Positions 22,882-30,990 of a stretch of 47,708 bases of DNA are shown here, one piece after another. Both the position numbers and the translations under genes were made by a program. The stretch is from Pseudomonadota bacterium (GTDB lineage Bacteria > Desulfobacterota > Desulfovibrionia > Desulfovibrionales > Desulfovibrionaceae), in contig JAHIUD010000015.1 in NCBI GenBank assembly GCA_018817515.1, positions 1-47,708 on the forward strand, given 5' to 3'. How positions within the stretch are numbered: position 1 is the stretch's first letter; each line of letters starts with the position of its first letter. Under the pieces are notes generated by a model. It searched no databases, was not told the origin of the DNA, and saw only the letters and a list, made by a program, of their open reading frames with translations.

Positions 22882-24011
22882 AAGCGCGGCGGCAGCCAGC
22901 CCCGCTCCACGCACTCGCGGAAGCACCACTCCGGCGTGGTCTCGGTGCGGTAGCTCCAGAAAAACCAGCCCCGATACAACTCGTAGGTGAGCAGCTGCGC
23001 GGCTCCGTAGGCCCGGTAGGCCACGGCGCGGCGGAACTCGTCCATGTGCGTCAGGGCGAAGTCGTACGGCCCCTCGGCCCAGAGCGACACCACCTCCAGG
23101 TTCAGCCCCAGGCTCCACTCGCCCACGATGGCGGGCAGCTTGAGCTCGCGCGCGATGTCGTCGGCCTCCTGCCCCCACAATACCCCGGCCTTGTGCAGGT
23201 GGCCGTGGATGTCCATGTCCAGGTCCTCGCGGCTGAAGCACTGGTAGCGGTGGATGTCGAAGATGACGTTCTGGTGCTGCGGCGGTTGCAGAAAGTCCAG
23301 GTACTCCTGGTGCGAGCGGAAGCCGTCGTGGAAGACGATGGCCACGCGGGCGGGATCGCAAAAGGTGCGCACGGCCTGGCAGGCGCGCAGGTAGAAGCCC
23401 TTGAGCAGGTCCGTGGGCACGTCCCAGCGCGGCTCGTTCAACAGCTCTATGCCGTAGAGCGCGCTCTCTGCGCCGTAGCGCTCGGCCAGCCGCCCCAGCA
23501 CGTGGACCGAATGCGCCAGGTACTCCTCCTTGGTGTGCCACTCGCAGACCTCGTGCATGCCGCCGTTGTCGAAGCCGTTCTGGCAGCCCGGGGCGGCGTG
23601 GAGGTCGAGGATGACGCAGAGGCCGAACTCCCTGGCCCACTTGAAGGCGCGGTCCAGCACGTCGACGCCGCCGGTGACGAAGGGGTGCGGGTTGGCGCCG
23701 TACTTGCGGTGGTAGGGGTAGGGCGGGCCGAAGAGCCAGTGGCCCACCGGGATGCGCACGGCGTTGATGCCCACGCCCGCCAGCCAGGCGAAGTCCGCGC
23801 GCGTGATGAAGCTGTCCCAGTGGGCGCGCAGCCGCGCCGGGGCCTTGTCGCCCAGTTCCGCGCACCAGGTGGTCTCGTCCGTGGCCGCCAGCCCGGCGAA
23901 CAGGCTCGGGGTCATCCACTTTTCCAGCACCAGCCAGCCGCCAAGGTTGACGCCGCGCAGGTGTTCGGGATGGGGACCGGGATTGGGAAGGGGGGAGGTG
24001 GTGTCCGGCAT
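22878..24011 (-). CDS. Glycoside hydrolase family 5, exo-beta-1,3-glucanase-like
   Basis: A 377-residue cytoplasmic-looking glycosidase. LRGVNLGGWLVLEKW near the start is characteristic of the family 5 group that contains exo-beta-1,3-glucanases. The acid/base Glu is in ELLNEPRW and the nucleophile Glu in IVGEWSLG. No signal peptide is seen after the chosen start. I chose the ATG at 24011; a longer frame to 24125 begins inside a good promoter, and an ATG at 24032 is possible. It overlaps the convergent ABC gene by four bases. The substrate could be a beta-glucan or a beta-glucoside, but no other sugar gene is near. Such an enzyme is unexpected in this kind of organism and may have been acquired. 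Confidence 0.85.
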   Translation of the reverse strand: MPDTTSPLPNPGPHPEHLRGVNLGGWLVLEKWMTPSLFAGLAATDETTWCAELGDKAPARLRAHWDSFITRADFAWLAGVGINAVRIPVGHWLFGPPYPYHRKYGANPHPFVTGGVDVLDRAFKWAREFGLCVILDLHAAPGCQNGFDNGGMHEVCEWHTKEEYLAHSVHVLGRLAERYGAESALYGIELLNEPRWDVPTDLLKGFYLRACQAVRTFCDPARVAIVFHDGFRSHQEYLDFLQPPQHQNVIFDIHRYQCFSREDLDMDIHGHLHKAGVLWGQEADDIARELKLPAIVGEWSLGLNLEVVSLWAEGPYDFALTHMDEFRRAVAYRAYGAAQLLTYELYRGWFFWSYRTETTPEWCFRECVERGWLPPRF

Positions 24012-24108
24012 GGCGGCTTCTCGCAGTCCCATCGGCGTTGTTTCGGGAGCGTGCGGGCCCGGTCGATGGGGACGGGCCTGCTTTGGGTGCGCGGTTGCGC
24101 CTGGGCTC

Positions 24109-24136
24109 TTTATATAAAAATTCAAGGCGATTGCAA
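24109..24136 (-). promoter_or_regulatory. Predicted promoter of the family 5 glycosidase gene
   Basis: Minus strand TTGCAA (24136-24131) and TATAAA (24114-24109) with 16 bases between, in an A+T-rich patch. Its position rules out the longest reading frame as the true start. Confidence 0.55.
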
Positions 24137-24196
24137 CGGGAATTCAGGGGCTGGACACCTCTGGAGGTCGGCTCTGGGGGCTGTGCTCGCGCCTGC

Positions 24197-24775
24197 CTAC
24201 GGCTGCCAGGTGATCTGGAAGGCCTCACCGTCGACCAGGGTGTGCTCCCGGCCTGGCAGCAGCATGTCGTTGGACCAGCACCCGCTGCGTTCGTTGAAGG
24301 TCTCGGCGTAGGTGCAGGCCTCGCCGGTGCAGGCCCGCTGCAGCCGGGTGGAGCAGGCCACGTGCACGGTCCTGCCGCCCGGTTCGTAGTCCACGGCGCA
24401 GACCCAGTGGTCCATGTCGGACAAATACTTTGAGCTGCCCATGTAGCGCAGGACCACCACGCTGTTCTCGCCCAGCAGCTCCTCCAGCAGGTCGACCTGG
24501 TATGCCCTGGCGATGCGCCGCACGGTGAACGTTCCGCCCCCGAGCAGCGCCAGCACCCGCCGGATGTTGTCTTCCAGCAGGTCGTACTGCAGGTCGTACC
24601 GCCCGGTGGTGCCCACTATGCCGCTCAGGAAGTCCGCTGGGTGGTCCACCTGGGCAAAGGCCCGGCTCACCGCCGCGAAGTCCGGCCCCTCGTGCCTGAG
24701 CGCCGCGTACGCGTTGACGATGCTGTAGAGGAAGCACGCGCCGTCCAGATCGCCCTGGGCGTAGATTCTTCTCAT
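24197..24775 (-). CDS. Unknown protein, possible papain-fold cysteine peptidase
   Basis: A 192-residue protein I do not recognise. The beginning, AQGDLDGACFLYSIVNAY, has a Gln seven residues before Cys14, close to the oxyanion Gln and catalytic Cys of papain-type and C39-type peptidases. Later DHWVCAVDYE places His123 before a strand, again as in those families, with acidic residues after it. Six cysteines are present. No signal peptide or membrane helix follows the chosen start. The ATG at 24775 has AAGGGG upstream; a longer frame to 24862 adds low-quality sequence. Neighbours give no help: a glycosidase on the same strand and a pseudogene on the other. An alternative is a structural homologue without peptidase activity. 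Confidence 0.6.
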   Translation of the reverse strand: MRRIYAQGDLDGACFLYSIVNAYAALRHEGPDFAAVSRAFAQVDHPADFLSGIVGTTGRYDLQYDLLEDNIRRVLALLGGGTFTVRRIARAYQVDLLEELLGENSVVVLRYMGSSKYLSDMDHWVCAVDYEPGGRTVHVACSTRLQRACTGEACTYAETFNERSGCWSNDMLLPGREHTLVDGEAFQITWQP

Positions 24776-24927
24776 CAAAGCTTGCCCCTTCCCTGGTGCG
24801 TTGTGGGCGTCTTTGTCCGCCTGTTCGCTGCAAACATACGCGAGGAGCACTGCGCTGCGCAAGGTCTGCCGCGGCGTTCACCCCAGGACACCCCCGTCCA
24901 AGGGCCTGCCAGGAGCGCGGCCAGGCC

Positions 24928-25263
24928 TCCGAGACGGGCTACGGCGGAGGGGTGGAATGTTCGGCCCACAGCGGCTATCATCTGCGCGAAGCCGACCTGC
25001 TGGTGGAGGCGGCCGACCCGGCCACGGGCACGCCCTTGCCGCCCGGCGAGCTGGGGGAGATACTGGTGACAACGCTTGGGCCGCGCGCCCTGCCCCTGGT
25101 GCGCCACCGCACGGGCGCCGCCGCCCGGCTTCTGCCCGGCCCCTGCCCCTGCGGCAGTCCGCTGCGGCGGCTGGGCCCGGTGCAGGGCAGGCTTGCGGCA
25201 GAAGGCGCGCGCGCGGGCACTCTGAGAATCGTACAGCCCACAAAAGGACGAGGCCGAGCATGA
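24928..25263 (+). pseudogene. 3' remnant of an AMP-dependent CoA ligase (PaaK-like)
   Basis: The frame reads SETGYGGGVECSAHSGYHL, then LPPGELGEILVTTLG, PLVRHRTG and GPCPCGSPLRRLG. This is the C-terminal third of phenylacetate-CoA-ligase-like proteins. Upstream of about 24928 the similarity stops and no ATG or ribosome site begins a sensible protein, so some 300 residues are missing, including the ATP loop. The stop overlaps the xdhC start as ATGA, so it was the gene before xdhC in an operon. In Desulfovibrio I recall an AMP-dependent CoA ligase in the same kind of cluster (NCBI family name with DVU_1553). The 24776-24927 stretch before it shows nothing clear. Confidence 0.75.
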
Positions 25264-26333
25264 GCGACATCCTGCCCACCTTGCTGAAGTCCCTGGAGCA
25301 AGGCGAGAGCCTGGTCCAGGCCACCATCCTGACCCACGAGGGCAGCACCCCGCGCTCGGCGGGCAGCCGCATGCTGCTGTGCGCCGCCGGGACCGCTGGC
25401 TGCGGCGTGCGCATCGCCGCCGGGACCGTGGGCGGCGGGCTGGTGGAGGCCCGGGTCATGGCTGCCGGGGCCGGGGTATTGGCCACGGGCCGGCGCTGCG
25501 TGGAGACCTTCGACCTCACGGGCGAGCTGGCCGCCGGGGCGGACATGATCTGCGGCGGGCGGCTGCGCGTTTTTCTGGAGCGGCTGGAACCCGGCGACCT
25601 GCCCCTGCTGCTGCGTATGGCTGAGGCCCTGGCCCAAGGCCGGCGCTGCCTGCGCCTGACGCCGCTCGACGCGGGCTCTTCAGGGCTGCTGACCACGGGC
25701 GAGGGCTGCTCGGACGTGTGCCAGTGTGCGGAATTTTCCGAGGAATTGGTCCGGGCCGCAGGGCTCGCCGGGGCAGGCATCAGCGCGCCCGTGGTGTTCG
25801 AGCACGCGGGCCGCGCCTATGCCCTGGAGCCTTGGGCCGCGGCCAGTCCGCTGCTCATCTTCGGGGCGGGGCACGTGTCCCGCCCCACGGCCCAGGTGGC
25901 GGCGCTGGCGGGCTTTTGCGTCACGGTGCTGGACGACCGGGCCGAGTTCGCCAACGCCGAGCGTTTTCCCCAGGCCAAGACCCGTGTCCTGGACGCCTAC
26001 GACGACTGTTTTGCGGGCCTGCCCGCCGGGCCGGAGGCCTTTGTGGTCATCGTCACGCGCGGGCATGTGCACGACGCCGAGGTGCTGGCCCAGGCCCTGC
26101 GCACGCGCGCCGGGTACATCGGCATGATCGGCTCCCGCCGCAAGCGCGACGCCGTGTACGCGCGGCTGCGCGAGCAGGGCTTCGGCGAGGCCGACCTGGG
26201 CCGGGTGCATTGCCCCATCGGGCTGGACATCGGGGCCGAGACGCCCGAGGAGATCGCCGTGAGCATCATCGCCGAGCTCATCGCCCACCGCGCAGGCATC
26301 GCCACAGACGGCCAGGGAGCCCCGCTGTCATGA
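25260..26333 (+). CDS. XdhC/CoxI-family molybdenum-enzyme maturation factor
   Basis: A 357-residue protein. The N-terminal XdhC_CoxI domain has THEGSTPRSAGSRMLL and GGGLVEARV; the C-terminal Rossmann domain has LLIFGAGHVSRPTAQ, IGMIGSRRKRDAVY and CPIGLDIGAETPEEIA. Family knowledge: XdhC binds molybdenum cofactor, helps sulfurate it and inserts it into xanthine or aldehyde oxidoreductases. The ATG overlaps the CoA-ligase remnant (ATGA), and the stop overlaps the next gene the same way. The following MobA-like gene supports a role in cofactor modification, for example the cytosine-dinucleotide form. The target enzyme is not in the window. Confidence 0.92.
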   Translation: MSDILPTLLKSLEQGESLVQATILTHEGSTPRSAGSRMLLCAAGTAGCGVRIAAGTVGGGLVEARVMAAGAGVLATGRRCVETFDLTGELAAGADMICGGRLRVFLERLEPGDLPLLLRMAEALAQGRRCLRLTPLDAGSSGLLTTGEGCSDVCQCAEFSEELVRAAGLAGAGISAPVVFEHAGRAYALEPWAAASPLLIFGAGHVSRPTAQVAALAGFCVTVLDDRAEFANAERFPQAKTRVLDAYDDCFAGLPAGPEAFVVIVTRGHVHDAEVLAQALRTRAGYIGMIGSRRKRDAVYARLREQGFGEADLGRVHCPIGLDIGAETPEEIAVSIIAELIAHRAGIATDGQGAPLS

Positions 26334-27040
26334 CGGAGGAAGTGGTCCTGCTGCTCCTGCGCCACGGGCAGATCGTCCAGCACCCGGAGCACCGGCGCTT
26401 CGTGGGCTGCAGCGAGATTCCCCTGGACGACACCGGCAAGGCCCAGGCCCGGGCGGCGGGTGTGGCCCTGGCCGATTTGGGTCGCGCCGGGCTGGCGCTG
26501 GGCCAGGCGTTTTCCAGTGACCTGTCGCGCAGCGTGGATACGGCGCGGATCGCCTTGCACAGCGCCATGGAATGCGCCGAGGACGCAGGCCCCTGCCCGG
26601 AAGCCATGCCCCTGCCGGAGCTGCGGGAGATCTGCCTCGGCGAATGGCAGGGCCTGGGCAAGGAGGAGGTCGAGGCGCGCTTTCCCGGCCAGTTGGAGCG
26701 CCGGGGGGCCGACCTGGCCGGATTCCGCCCGCCCGGAGGCGAGAGTTTTGCGGACCTTTCGGGCCGCGTCCTGCCAGCCCTGGACCGCCTGGCCCGGACC
26801 ACCATGGAAGCCGGGCTCCGGCTGGCCCTGGTGGTGGCCCACGGCGGGGTCAACCGCGCCATCCTCTGTGCGGCCTTGGGCCTGCCGCTGGCGCGGGCGC
26901 TGCATCTGCCCCAGGACTACGCCCATCTGAACATCCTCATTTGGAAGCCCGATGGGCTGGCCGTGCGCGCGGTGAACCTGGCGCCCCAGGCCCTGGCTCC
27001 TGGCTGGGCCACGGCCTATGGCCTGGGAGGCCCGGCATGA
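26330..27040 (+). CDS. Histidine phosphatase family protein
   Basis: A 236-residue member of the phosphoglycerate-mutase-like superfamily. The phospho-accepting His is in LLLRHGQIVQH, the second Arg region in SSDLSRSVDTA, the Glu in LGEWQG, and the second catalytic His in VVAHGGVNRA. The start overlaps xdhC and the stop overlaps the next gene, both as ATGA, so the three are tightly coupled in translation. A place between a molybdenum-cofactor factor and a MobA-like protein suggests removal of phosphate from a cofactor intermediate or nucleotide, but its substrate is unknown. The length is slightly above the family norm because of the C-terminal 30 residues. Confidence 0.88.
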   Translation: MTEEVVLLLLRHGQIVQHPEHRRFVGCSEIPLDDTGKAQARAAGVALADLGRAGLALGQAFSSDLSRSVDTARIALHSAMECAEDAGPCPEAMPLPELREICLGEWQGLGKEEVEARFPGQLERRGADLAGFRPPGGESFADLSGRVLPALDRLARTTMEAGLRLALVVAHGGVNRAILCAALGLPLARALHLPQDYAHLNILIWKPDGLAVRAVNLAPQALAPGWATAYGLGGPA

Positions 27041-28215
27041 GTCGCGCCCCGACCTGCGCCTCGGCCAGGCCCCCGGTCCGCCTCCGTTGCGACGGCCCGC
27101 TGGCTGCCGTGATCCTGGCGGCGGGCAAGTCCACGCGGCTGCCGCGCTTCAAGCCGTTGCTGCGTCTCGGCGGGCAGAGCCTGGTGGCCCGCGCCGCCAG
27201 CCTGTTCCGCCAGGCCGGGGTGACCGAGATCGTCGTGGTCACCGGCGCCCGGGCCGGAGACGTCAGCGCCGAGGCCGTGGCGCTTGGGCTGCGCGTGGTG
27301 TTCAATGCCGACTTCGAGGACGGCATGTTCACCTCGGTGCGCGCCGGGCTGGCCGCCCTGCCAGAGGGCATGGCCGGGGTCCTGGTGCTGCCCGTGGACA
27401 TCCCCCTCATCCGGCCGTCCACGGTGCGCCTGCTGGTGGAGCGCTTCCGCGCGGGCGCAGCCGAGGCGCTGTTGCCGACCTTCTGCGGCGAGCCGGGGCA
27501 CCCGCCGCTTCTGGCCGCCAGCGCCCTCCCAAAGGTTCTGGCCTGGAGCGGCGAGGGCGGCCTGGCCGGGGCCCTGGCGACCCTTGATTGCGAGCTGCTG
27601 CCCGTGGCCGATGCGCAGATTTTGTTCGACGTGGACCACGAGGCGGCCTTTGCCGAGGCCGAGGCACGGCAGCCGCGCCTGGCTGCGGCTTCGCCAGCCG
27701 AGGCGCTGGCCCTGCTTGAGATCCACGGGGCCGGTGCGCGCGGGCTGGCCCATGGCCGGGGCGTGGCCGAGGTGGCCCTGGCCCTGGCGCGGGCGCTCAA
27801 TGCACGGGGCGCGGGGCTGGACCTGGAGCTTCTGGAGGCCGCCGCGCTGCTGCACGACATCGCCAAGGGCCAGCCGCAGCACGAGGAGGCCGGGGCCCGG
27901 CTGCTGGCTGGTCTGGGCCTCACGCGCACGGCGGACATCGTGGCCGTCCACCGGGACATCGACCCGGCGGAGGTGGCGCGCCCCACTGAGCGCGAGCTGG
28001 TATACTTGGCGGACAAGCTGGTGCGCGGGCCGCAGCGGGTGGGCATTGCGCAGCGTTTTCAGGAAAAGCTCGACCGCTTTGCCGGGGACGCGGAGGCCGT
28101 GGCCGCCATCCGCCGCCGCCTGGAGCATGCCCTGGGCATGCAGGCACTGCTGGAGCACAGCCTCGGGCAGGGCCTGGAGGAGGTGCTGCGTCCGGTGGTC
28201 CTGCCGAGCTGCTGA
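27037..28215 (+). CDS. MobA/MocA-like nucleotidyltransferase fused to an HD domain
   Basis: A 392-residue fusion. Residues about 20-210 form the NTP-transferase domain with VILAAGKSTRLPRFK, ADFEDGMFTSVRAGL and LPVDIPLIRP, as in MocA and related enzymes that add CMP or GMP to molybdenum cofactor. Residues about 235-360 are an HD phosphohydrolase with ALLHDIAKGQPQHEEAGA and the later VAVHRDIDP. NCBI uses a family name containing DVU_1551 for such proteins, as I recall. The HD half may cleave a nucleotide or cofactor intermediate. ATGA overlap with the phosphatase gene. This is the last intact gene of the module; 9 bp later an opposite-strand regulator remnant begins. Confidence 0.88.
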   Translation: MSRAPTCASARPPVRLRCDGPLAAVILAAGKSTRLPRFKPLLRLGGQSLVARAASLFRQAGVTEIVVVTGARAGDVSAEAVALGLRVVFNADFEDGMFTSVRAGLAALPEGMAGVLVLPVDIPLIRPSTVRLLVERFRAGAAEALLPTFCGEPGHPPLLAASALPKVLAWSGEGGLAGALATLDCELLPVADAQILFDVDHEAAFAEAEARQPRLAAASPAEALALLEIHGAGARGLAHGRGVAEVALALARALNARGAGLDLELLEAAALLHDIAKGQPQHEEAGARLLAGLGLTRTADIVAVHRDIDPAEVARPTERELVYLADKLVRGPQRVGIAQRFQEKLDRFAGDAEAVAAIRRRLEHALGMQALLEHSLGQGLEEVLRPVVLPSC

Positions 28216-28224
28216 CTTTTTCGG

Positions 28225-28428
28225 CTACCGTGCCGCTTGCTTCTTAGGCTCCGTGGAGCCCGCCCCTATGCGCTTGATGATCTTCTGCAAGCTCACCCGT
28301 TCAATGCCGGAGAGGCGCGCGGCCTCGGAGGGGATGTCCTCGCGCCGCTCCCGCAGGGGAGGGATGGACACGGTGAGCACGTGCAGGCGGTAGAAGAGGT
28401 CCTCCCGGAACTGGCCCGTGGCGTTGCG
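28225..28428 (-). pseudogene. Remnant of a sigma-54-dependent activator
   Basis: On the minus strand the frame reads [11 protein letters not shown], then [13 protein letters not shown], exact matches in style to the AAA+ domain of NtrC-type activators. It then jumps in frame to [20 protein letters not shown], which is the C-terminal Fis-type DNA-binding helix-turn-helix. About 100 residues between these parts are missing, and everything before GQFRED is missing. The frame ends at a TAG (28227-28225). The rest of the gap up to 28573 shows nothing clear apart from the AbrB gene's start region. It probably once controlled the xdhC module. Confidence 0.8.
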
Positions 28429-28573
28429 TGCGGATTCTCTAGGGGCCTTTGCCCCACGCCGGGCAGGCCTGCTGCTGCGACCTGTACTTTCGGGATTGCC
28501 GGAGATACGGTGCCCTGGCTCCGGCCCCAGACGCCGGGGCAAATTCGCAAGCGGTTTTGCCGCCGGGGTGCAG

Positions 28574-29650
28574 ATGTCCATTTCCCGGCTCGGCCTGTGG
28601 GTCGCGCTGATTCTTGTTTCCGCTCTGCTGGCCATCGGCCTGCAATGGGCCGCCTTTCCGGCCGCCATGCTGCTCGGCCCCATGCTTGGGGGAGTGGCCT
28701 TCGCGCTGCGCGGCGCTCATCTGGATATACCCCGCTGGGCCTTTGCCTCGGCACAGTCCGTGGTGGGCTGCATGGTGGCGCTGACCATCACCCCCTCAAC
28801 GCTGGTTGCCCTGGGCCGGGACTGGCCGGTGATGCTCCTGGTCATCGTCCTGGTCATCGCCTTCGGGGCGTTGGTCGGCATGGGGCTGATGCGCTACGGC
28901 TCGCTGCCGGGCAACACCGCGGCCTGGGGCACCTCGCCGGGCGGGGCGGTGGCCATGATGGCCATGGCCGAGGCCTTTGGCGCGGACATCCGCATGGTGG
29001 CCTTCATGCAGTATTTGCGGGTGTTCGTGGTGGTGCTTACGGCCTCGGGCGTCTCGCGCCTGCTGCTGGGGCATGCCGCGGCGGCCTCGCCGCAGCCCTG
29101 GCTGCCGGGCTTTGGCGCTCCTCTGGAGCCCCTGGCGCAGACCCTGGCCCTGATCGTCGGCGGCGTGCTCTTGGCCCGCTGGACGCGCATGCCGGCCGGA
29201 GCCTTGCTGCTGCCCATGCTGGGCGGTGCGCTGCTCAACTCCACGGGCATGGTGGTCATCACCCTGCCGCCCTGGCTTCTCTGGTGCGCCTACGCCAGCC
29301 TGGGCTGGTACATCGGCCTGCGCTTCACGCCAGAGACCGTCCGCCACGCCTTGCGGGCCGTGCCCCAGATGCTGCTGGCCACCTTCGTGCTCATCGCCCT
29401 GTGCTGCGGCGCGGCCTGGATGCTCCACGCCTGGCTCAATGTGGACGCCCTGAGCGCCTACCTGGCCACCAGCCCTGGCGGGCTGGACTCCGTGGCCATC
29501 ATTGCCGTGGGCAGCGGCTGCGACGTGCCCTTTGTACTGGCCCTGCAGACCTTGCGCCTGTTCGCCGTGGTCTTCACCGGCCCCCTCGTCGCCCGGCTGG
29601 TCTGCCGCGTGAGCGGGTGCAGCGCGCGTGGCACGGGCGTGCTCCCGTAA
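28574..29650 (+). CDS. AbrB-type duplicated membrane protein
   Basis: A 358-residue integral membrane protein of the Gneg_AbrB_dup family, often named AbrB or ammonia monooxygenase in databases. About ten hydrophobic helices are seen. The two halves share similar loops: [20 protein letters not shown] in the first and [18 protein letters not shown] in the second, each followed by a VVVL/VVFTG helix, which shows the internal duplication. It is not the DNA-binding AbrB of Bacillus. Family function is unsettled; transport is likely. GGGGTG precedes the ATG at 28574. It is on the opposite strand to the regulator remnant and convergent with the CoA-ligase-like gene. Confidence 0.85.
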   Translation: MSISRLGLWVALILVSALLAIGLQWAAFPAAMLLGPMLGGVAFALRGAHLDIPRWAFASAQSVVGCMVALTITPSTLVALGRDWPVMLLVIVLVIAFGALVGMGLMRYGSLPGNTAAWGTSPGGAVAMMAMAEAFGADIRMVAFMQYLRVFVVVLTASGVSRLLLGHAAAASPQPWLPGFGAPLEPLAQTLALIVGGVLLARWTRMPAGALLLPMLGGALLNSTGMVVITLPPWLLWCAYASLGWYIGLRFTPETVRHALRAVPQMLLATFVLIALCCGAAWMLHAWLNVDALSAYLATSPGGLDSVAIIAVGSGCDVPFVLALQTLRLFAVVFTGPLVARLVCRVSGCSARGTGVLP

Positions 29651-29718
29651 GCCAGCCGCGCGCGGCCATTCAAACAACTGTCAGCAACGGGCCGGGAGGG
29701 CGCAAGCCCTGGCAAGGG

Positions 29719-30966
29719 TCAGTAGGTCCGCTCGTCCACCAGGCGTTTGGCGTCCGGGGCCAGGGCGCCGGAGGGCAGTATCTCCACCTCGGGCCTGAGC
29801 TTGAGCAGCGCCTGGAAGGCCGCCTGATATGCCACTTTGAAGGCCGCCACGTCGATCTGACCGCCGAGGGCCAGCCGCACGCCGAGGCGGTCCTTGCCGC
29901 CAGGGTTGGTGACCACGATCTGCCAGGCCTCCACCTGCGGGAACTGGGCCGCCACCTGGGCCGCCTGGGAGGGGTACACGAACTGGCCCTTGACCTTGGC
30001 CGTGTCGTCTGCGCGGCCCTTGATGCCGTCCAGACGCCAGGAGCTGCGGCCGCAGGGGCAGTCCTCGGTGATGAAGCTTGAGAGGTCCCCCGTGGCCAGG
30101 CGGATGAGCGGGTAGGAGCCGGTGAAGGGCGTCACCACCACTTCGCCGGTGTCTCCCGGGGGCAGCGGCCGGCCGGTTTCAGGGTCGCAGATCTCCACCA
30201 GGGCCCGGCTGGACAGGTGCATGCCCTGGGGATGCTCGCACTCGTAGGCGATGGCGCCCACGTCGGCGGTGCCGTAGCCCTGGCGCACCGTGGCGCCGAA
30301 CATCTCCTCCACCTCTGCGCGCAGCGCCTCGGAGAGCCGCTCCGCAGCCACGAAGGCCTTGCCCAGGCAGAGGTCCGTCTTGAGGTCAAGGCCCTGAGCC
30401 CTGGCCTTCTCGCCGATGATTTTGAGGTAGCTGGCCATGCCCACGAAACCGGTCACCGGCAGCCTGCGCATGAGCTCCACCTGGACCTCGGTGTTGCCTG
30501 GTCCGGCGGGGATCACGGCGCAGCCGATCTCGCGCAGGGGCTCCTCAAGCATCAGCCCGGCCGGAGTCAGGTGGTAGCTGAAGGTCATCTGCACCAGGTC
30601 GCCGGGGCGGAAGCCCGCCGCGAAGAAGCCCTCGGCCCAGCCCCAGTAGTCGCTCTCGACGCCCTCGGGGTCGAAGATGGGACCAGGGGACTGGTAGATG
30701 CGTGAGAGCTCGCCGGGCTTGCAGGTGAGCAGCCAGGACAGGCCGCGCTCGGCCTGAAGGCTGATGAGCTCCTTCTTGCGCAGGGGGCGCAGGGCCGCAA
30801 AGCCTTCGGGGGTCTTCAGATCGGCCAAGGCCAGGCCGGAATCGGCCAGGCGCTGCCGGAACTCGCCGGAGTCCACGGCTGCCCGCTTGACCAGCCGCTG
30901 CACGGATTTCCACTGCCGCGTTCGCCGCTTCTCCGGGGGCTCGGTCTCCAGATCGTGGTAAAACAT
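29719..30966 (-). CDS. Phenylacetate-CoA-ligase-like protein with altered ATP loop
   Basis: A 415-residue protein of the PaaK type. The C-terminal signature is intact: VRQGYGTADVGAIAYECEH, YPLIRLATGDLS, and GRADDTAKVKGQFVYP. The ATP loop is not: where PaaK has SSGTTGKPT, this has IYQSPGPIFDPEG. It might therefore use ATP differently or act on an adenylate or acyl made elsewhere. AGGAAGGAG lies before the ATG. It is the last gene of the liv series on this strand, 24 bp after livF, so a role in activating a substrate brought in by the Liv transporter is inferred, possibly an aromatic or branched carboxylic acid. Confidence 0.85.
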   Translation of the reverse strand: MFYHDLETEPPEKRRTRQWKSVQRLVKRAAVDSGEFRQRLADSGLALADLKTPEGFAALRPLRKKELISLQAERGLSWLLTCKPGELSRIYQSPGPIFDPEGVESDYWGWAEGFFAAGFRPGDLVQMTFSYHLTPAGLMLEEPLREIGCAVIPAGPGNTEVQVELMRRLPVTGFVGMASYLKIIGEKARAQGLDLKTDLCLGKAFVAAERLSEALRAEVEEMFGATVRQGYGTADVGAIAYECEHPQGMHLSSRALVEICDPETGRPLPPGDTGEVVVTPFTGSYPLIRLATGDLSSFITEDCPCGRSSWRLDGIKGRADDTAKVKGQFVYPSQAAQVAAQFPQVEAWQIVVTNPGGKDRLGVRLALGGQIDVAAFKVAYQAAFQALLKLRPEVEILPSGALAPDAKRLVDERTY

Positions 30967-30990
30967 GGCGCGTTCTCCTTCCTGCCCTGT

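Noticed and set aside
24012-24125. Longer N-terminus for the family 5 glycosidase
   Set aside because: It would start inside the -10 of a good promoter with a TTG codon and adds Pro-rich sequence without family similarity.
28574-29650. AbrB as a DNA-binding transition-state regulator
   Set aside because: The protein is nearly all membrane helices; only the database name is shared.
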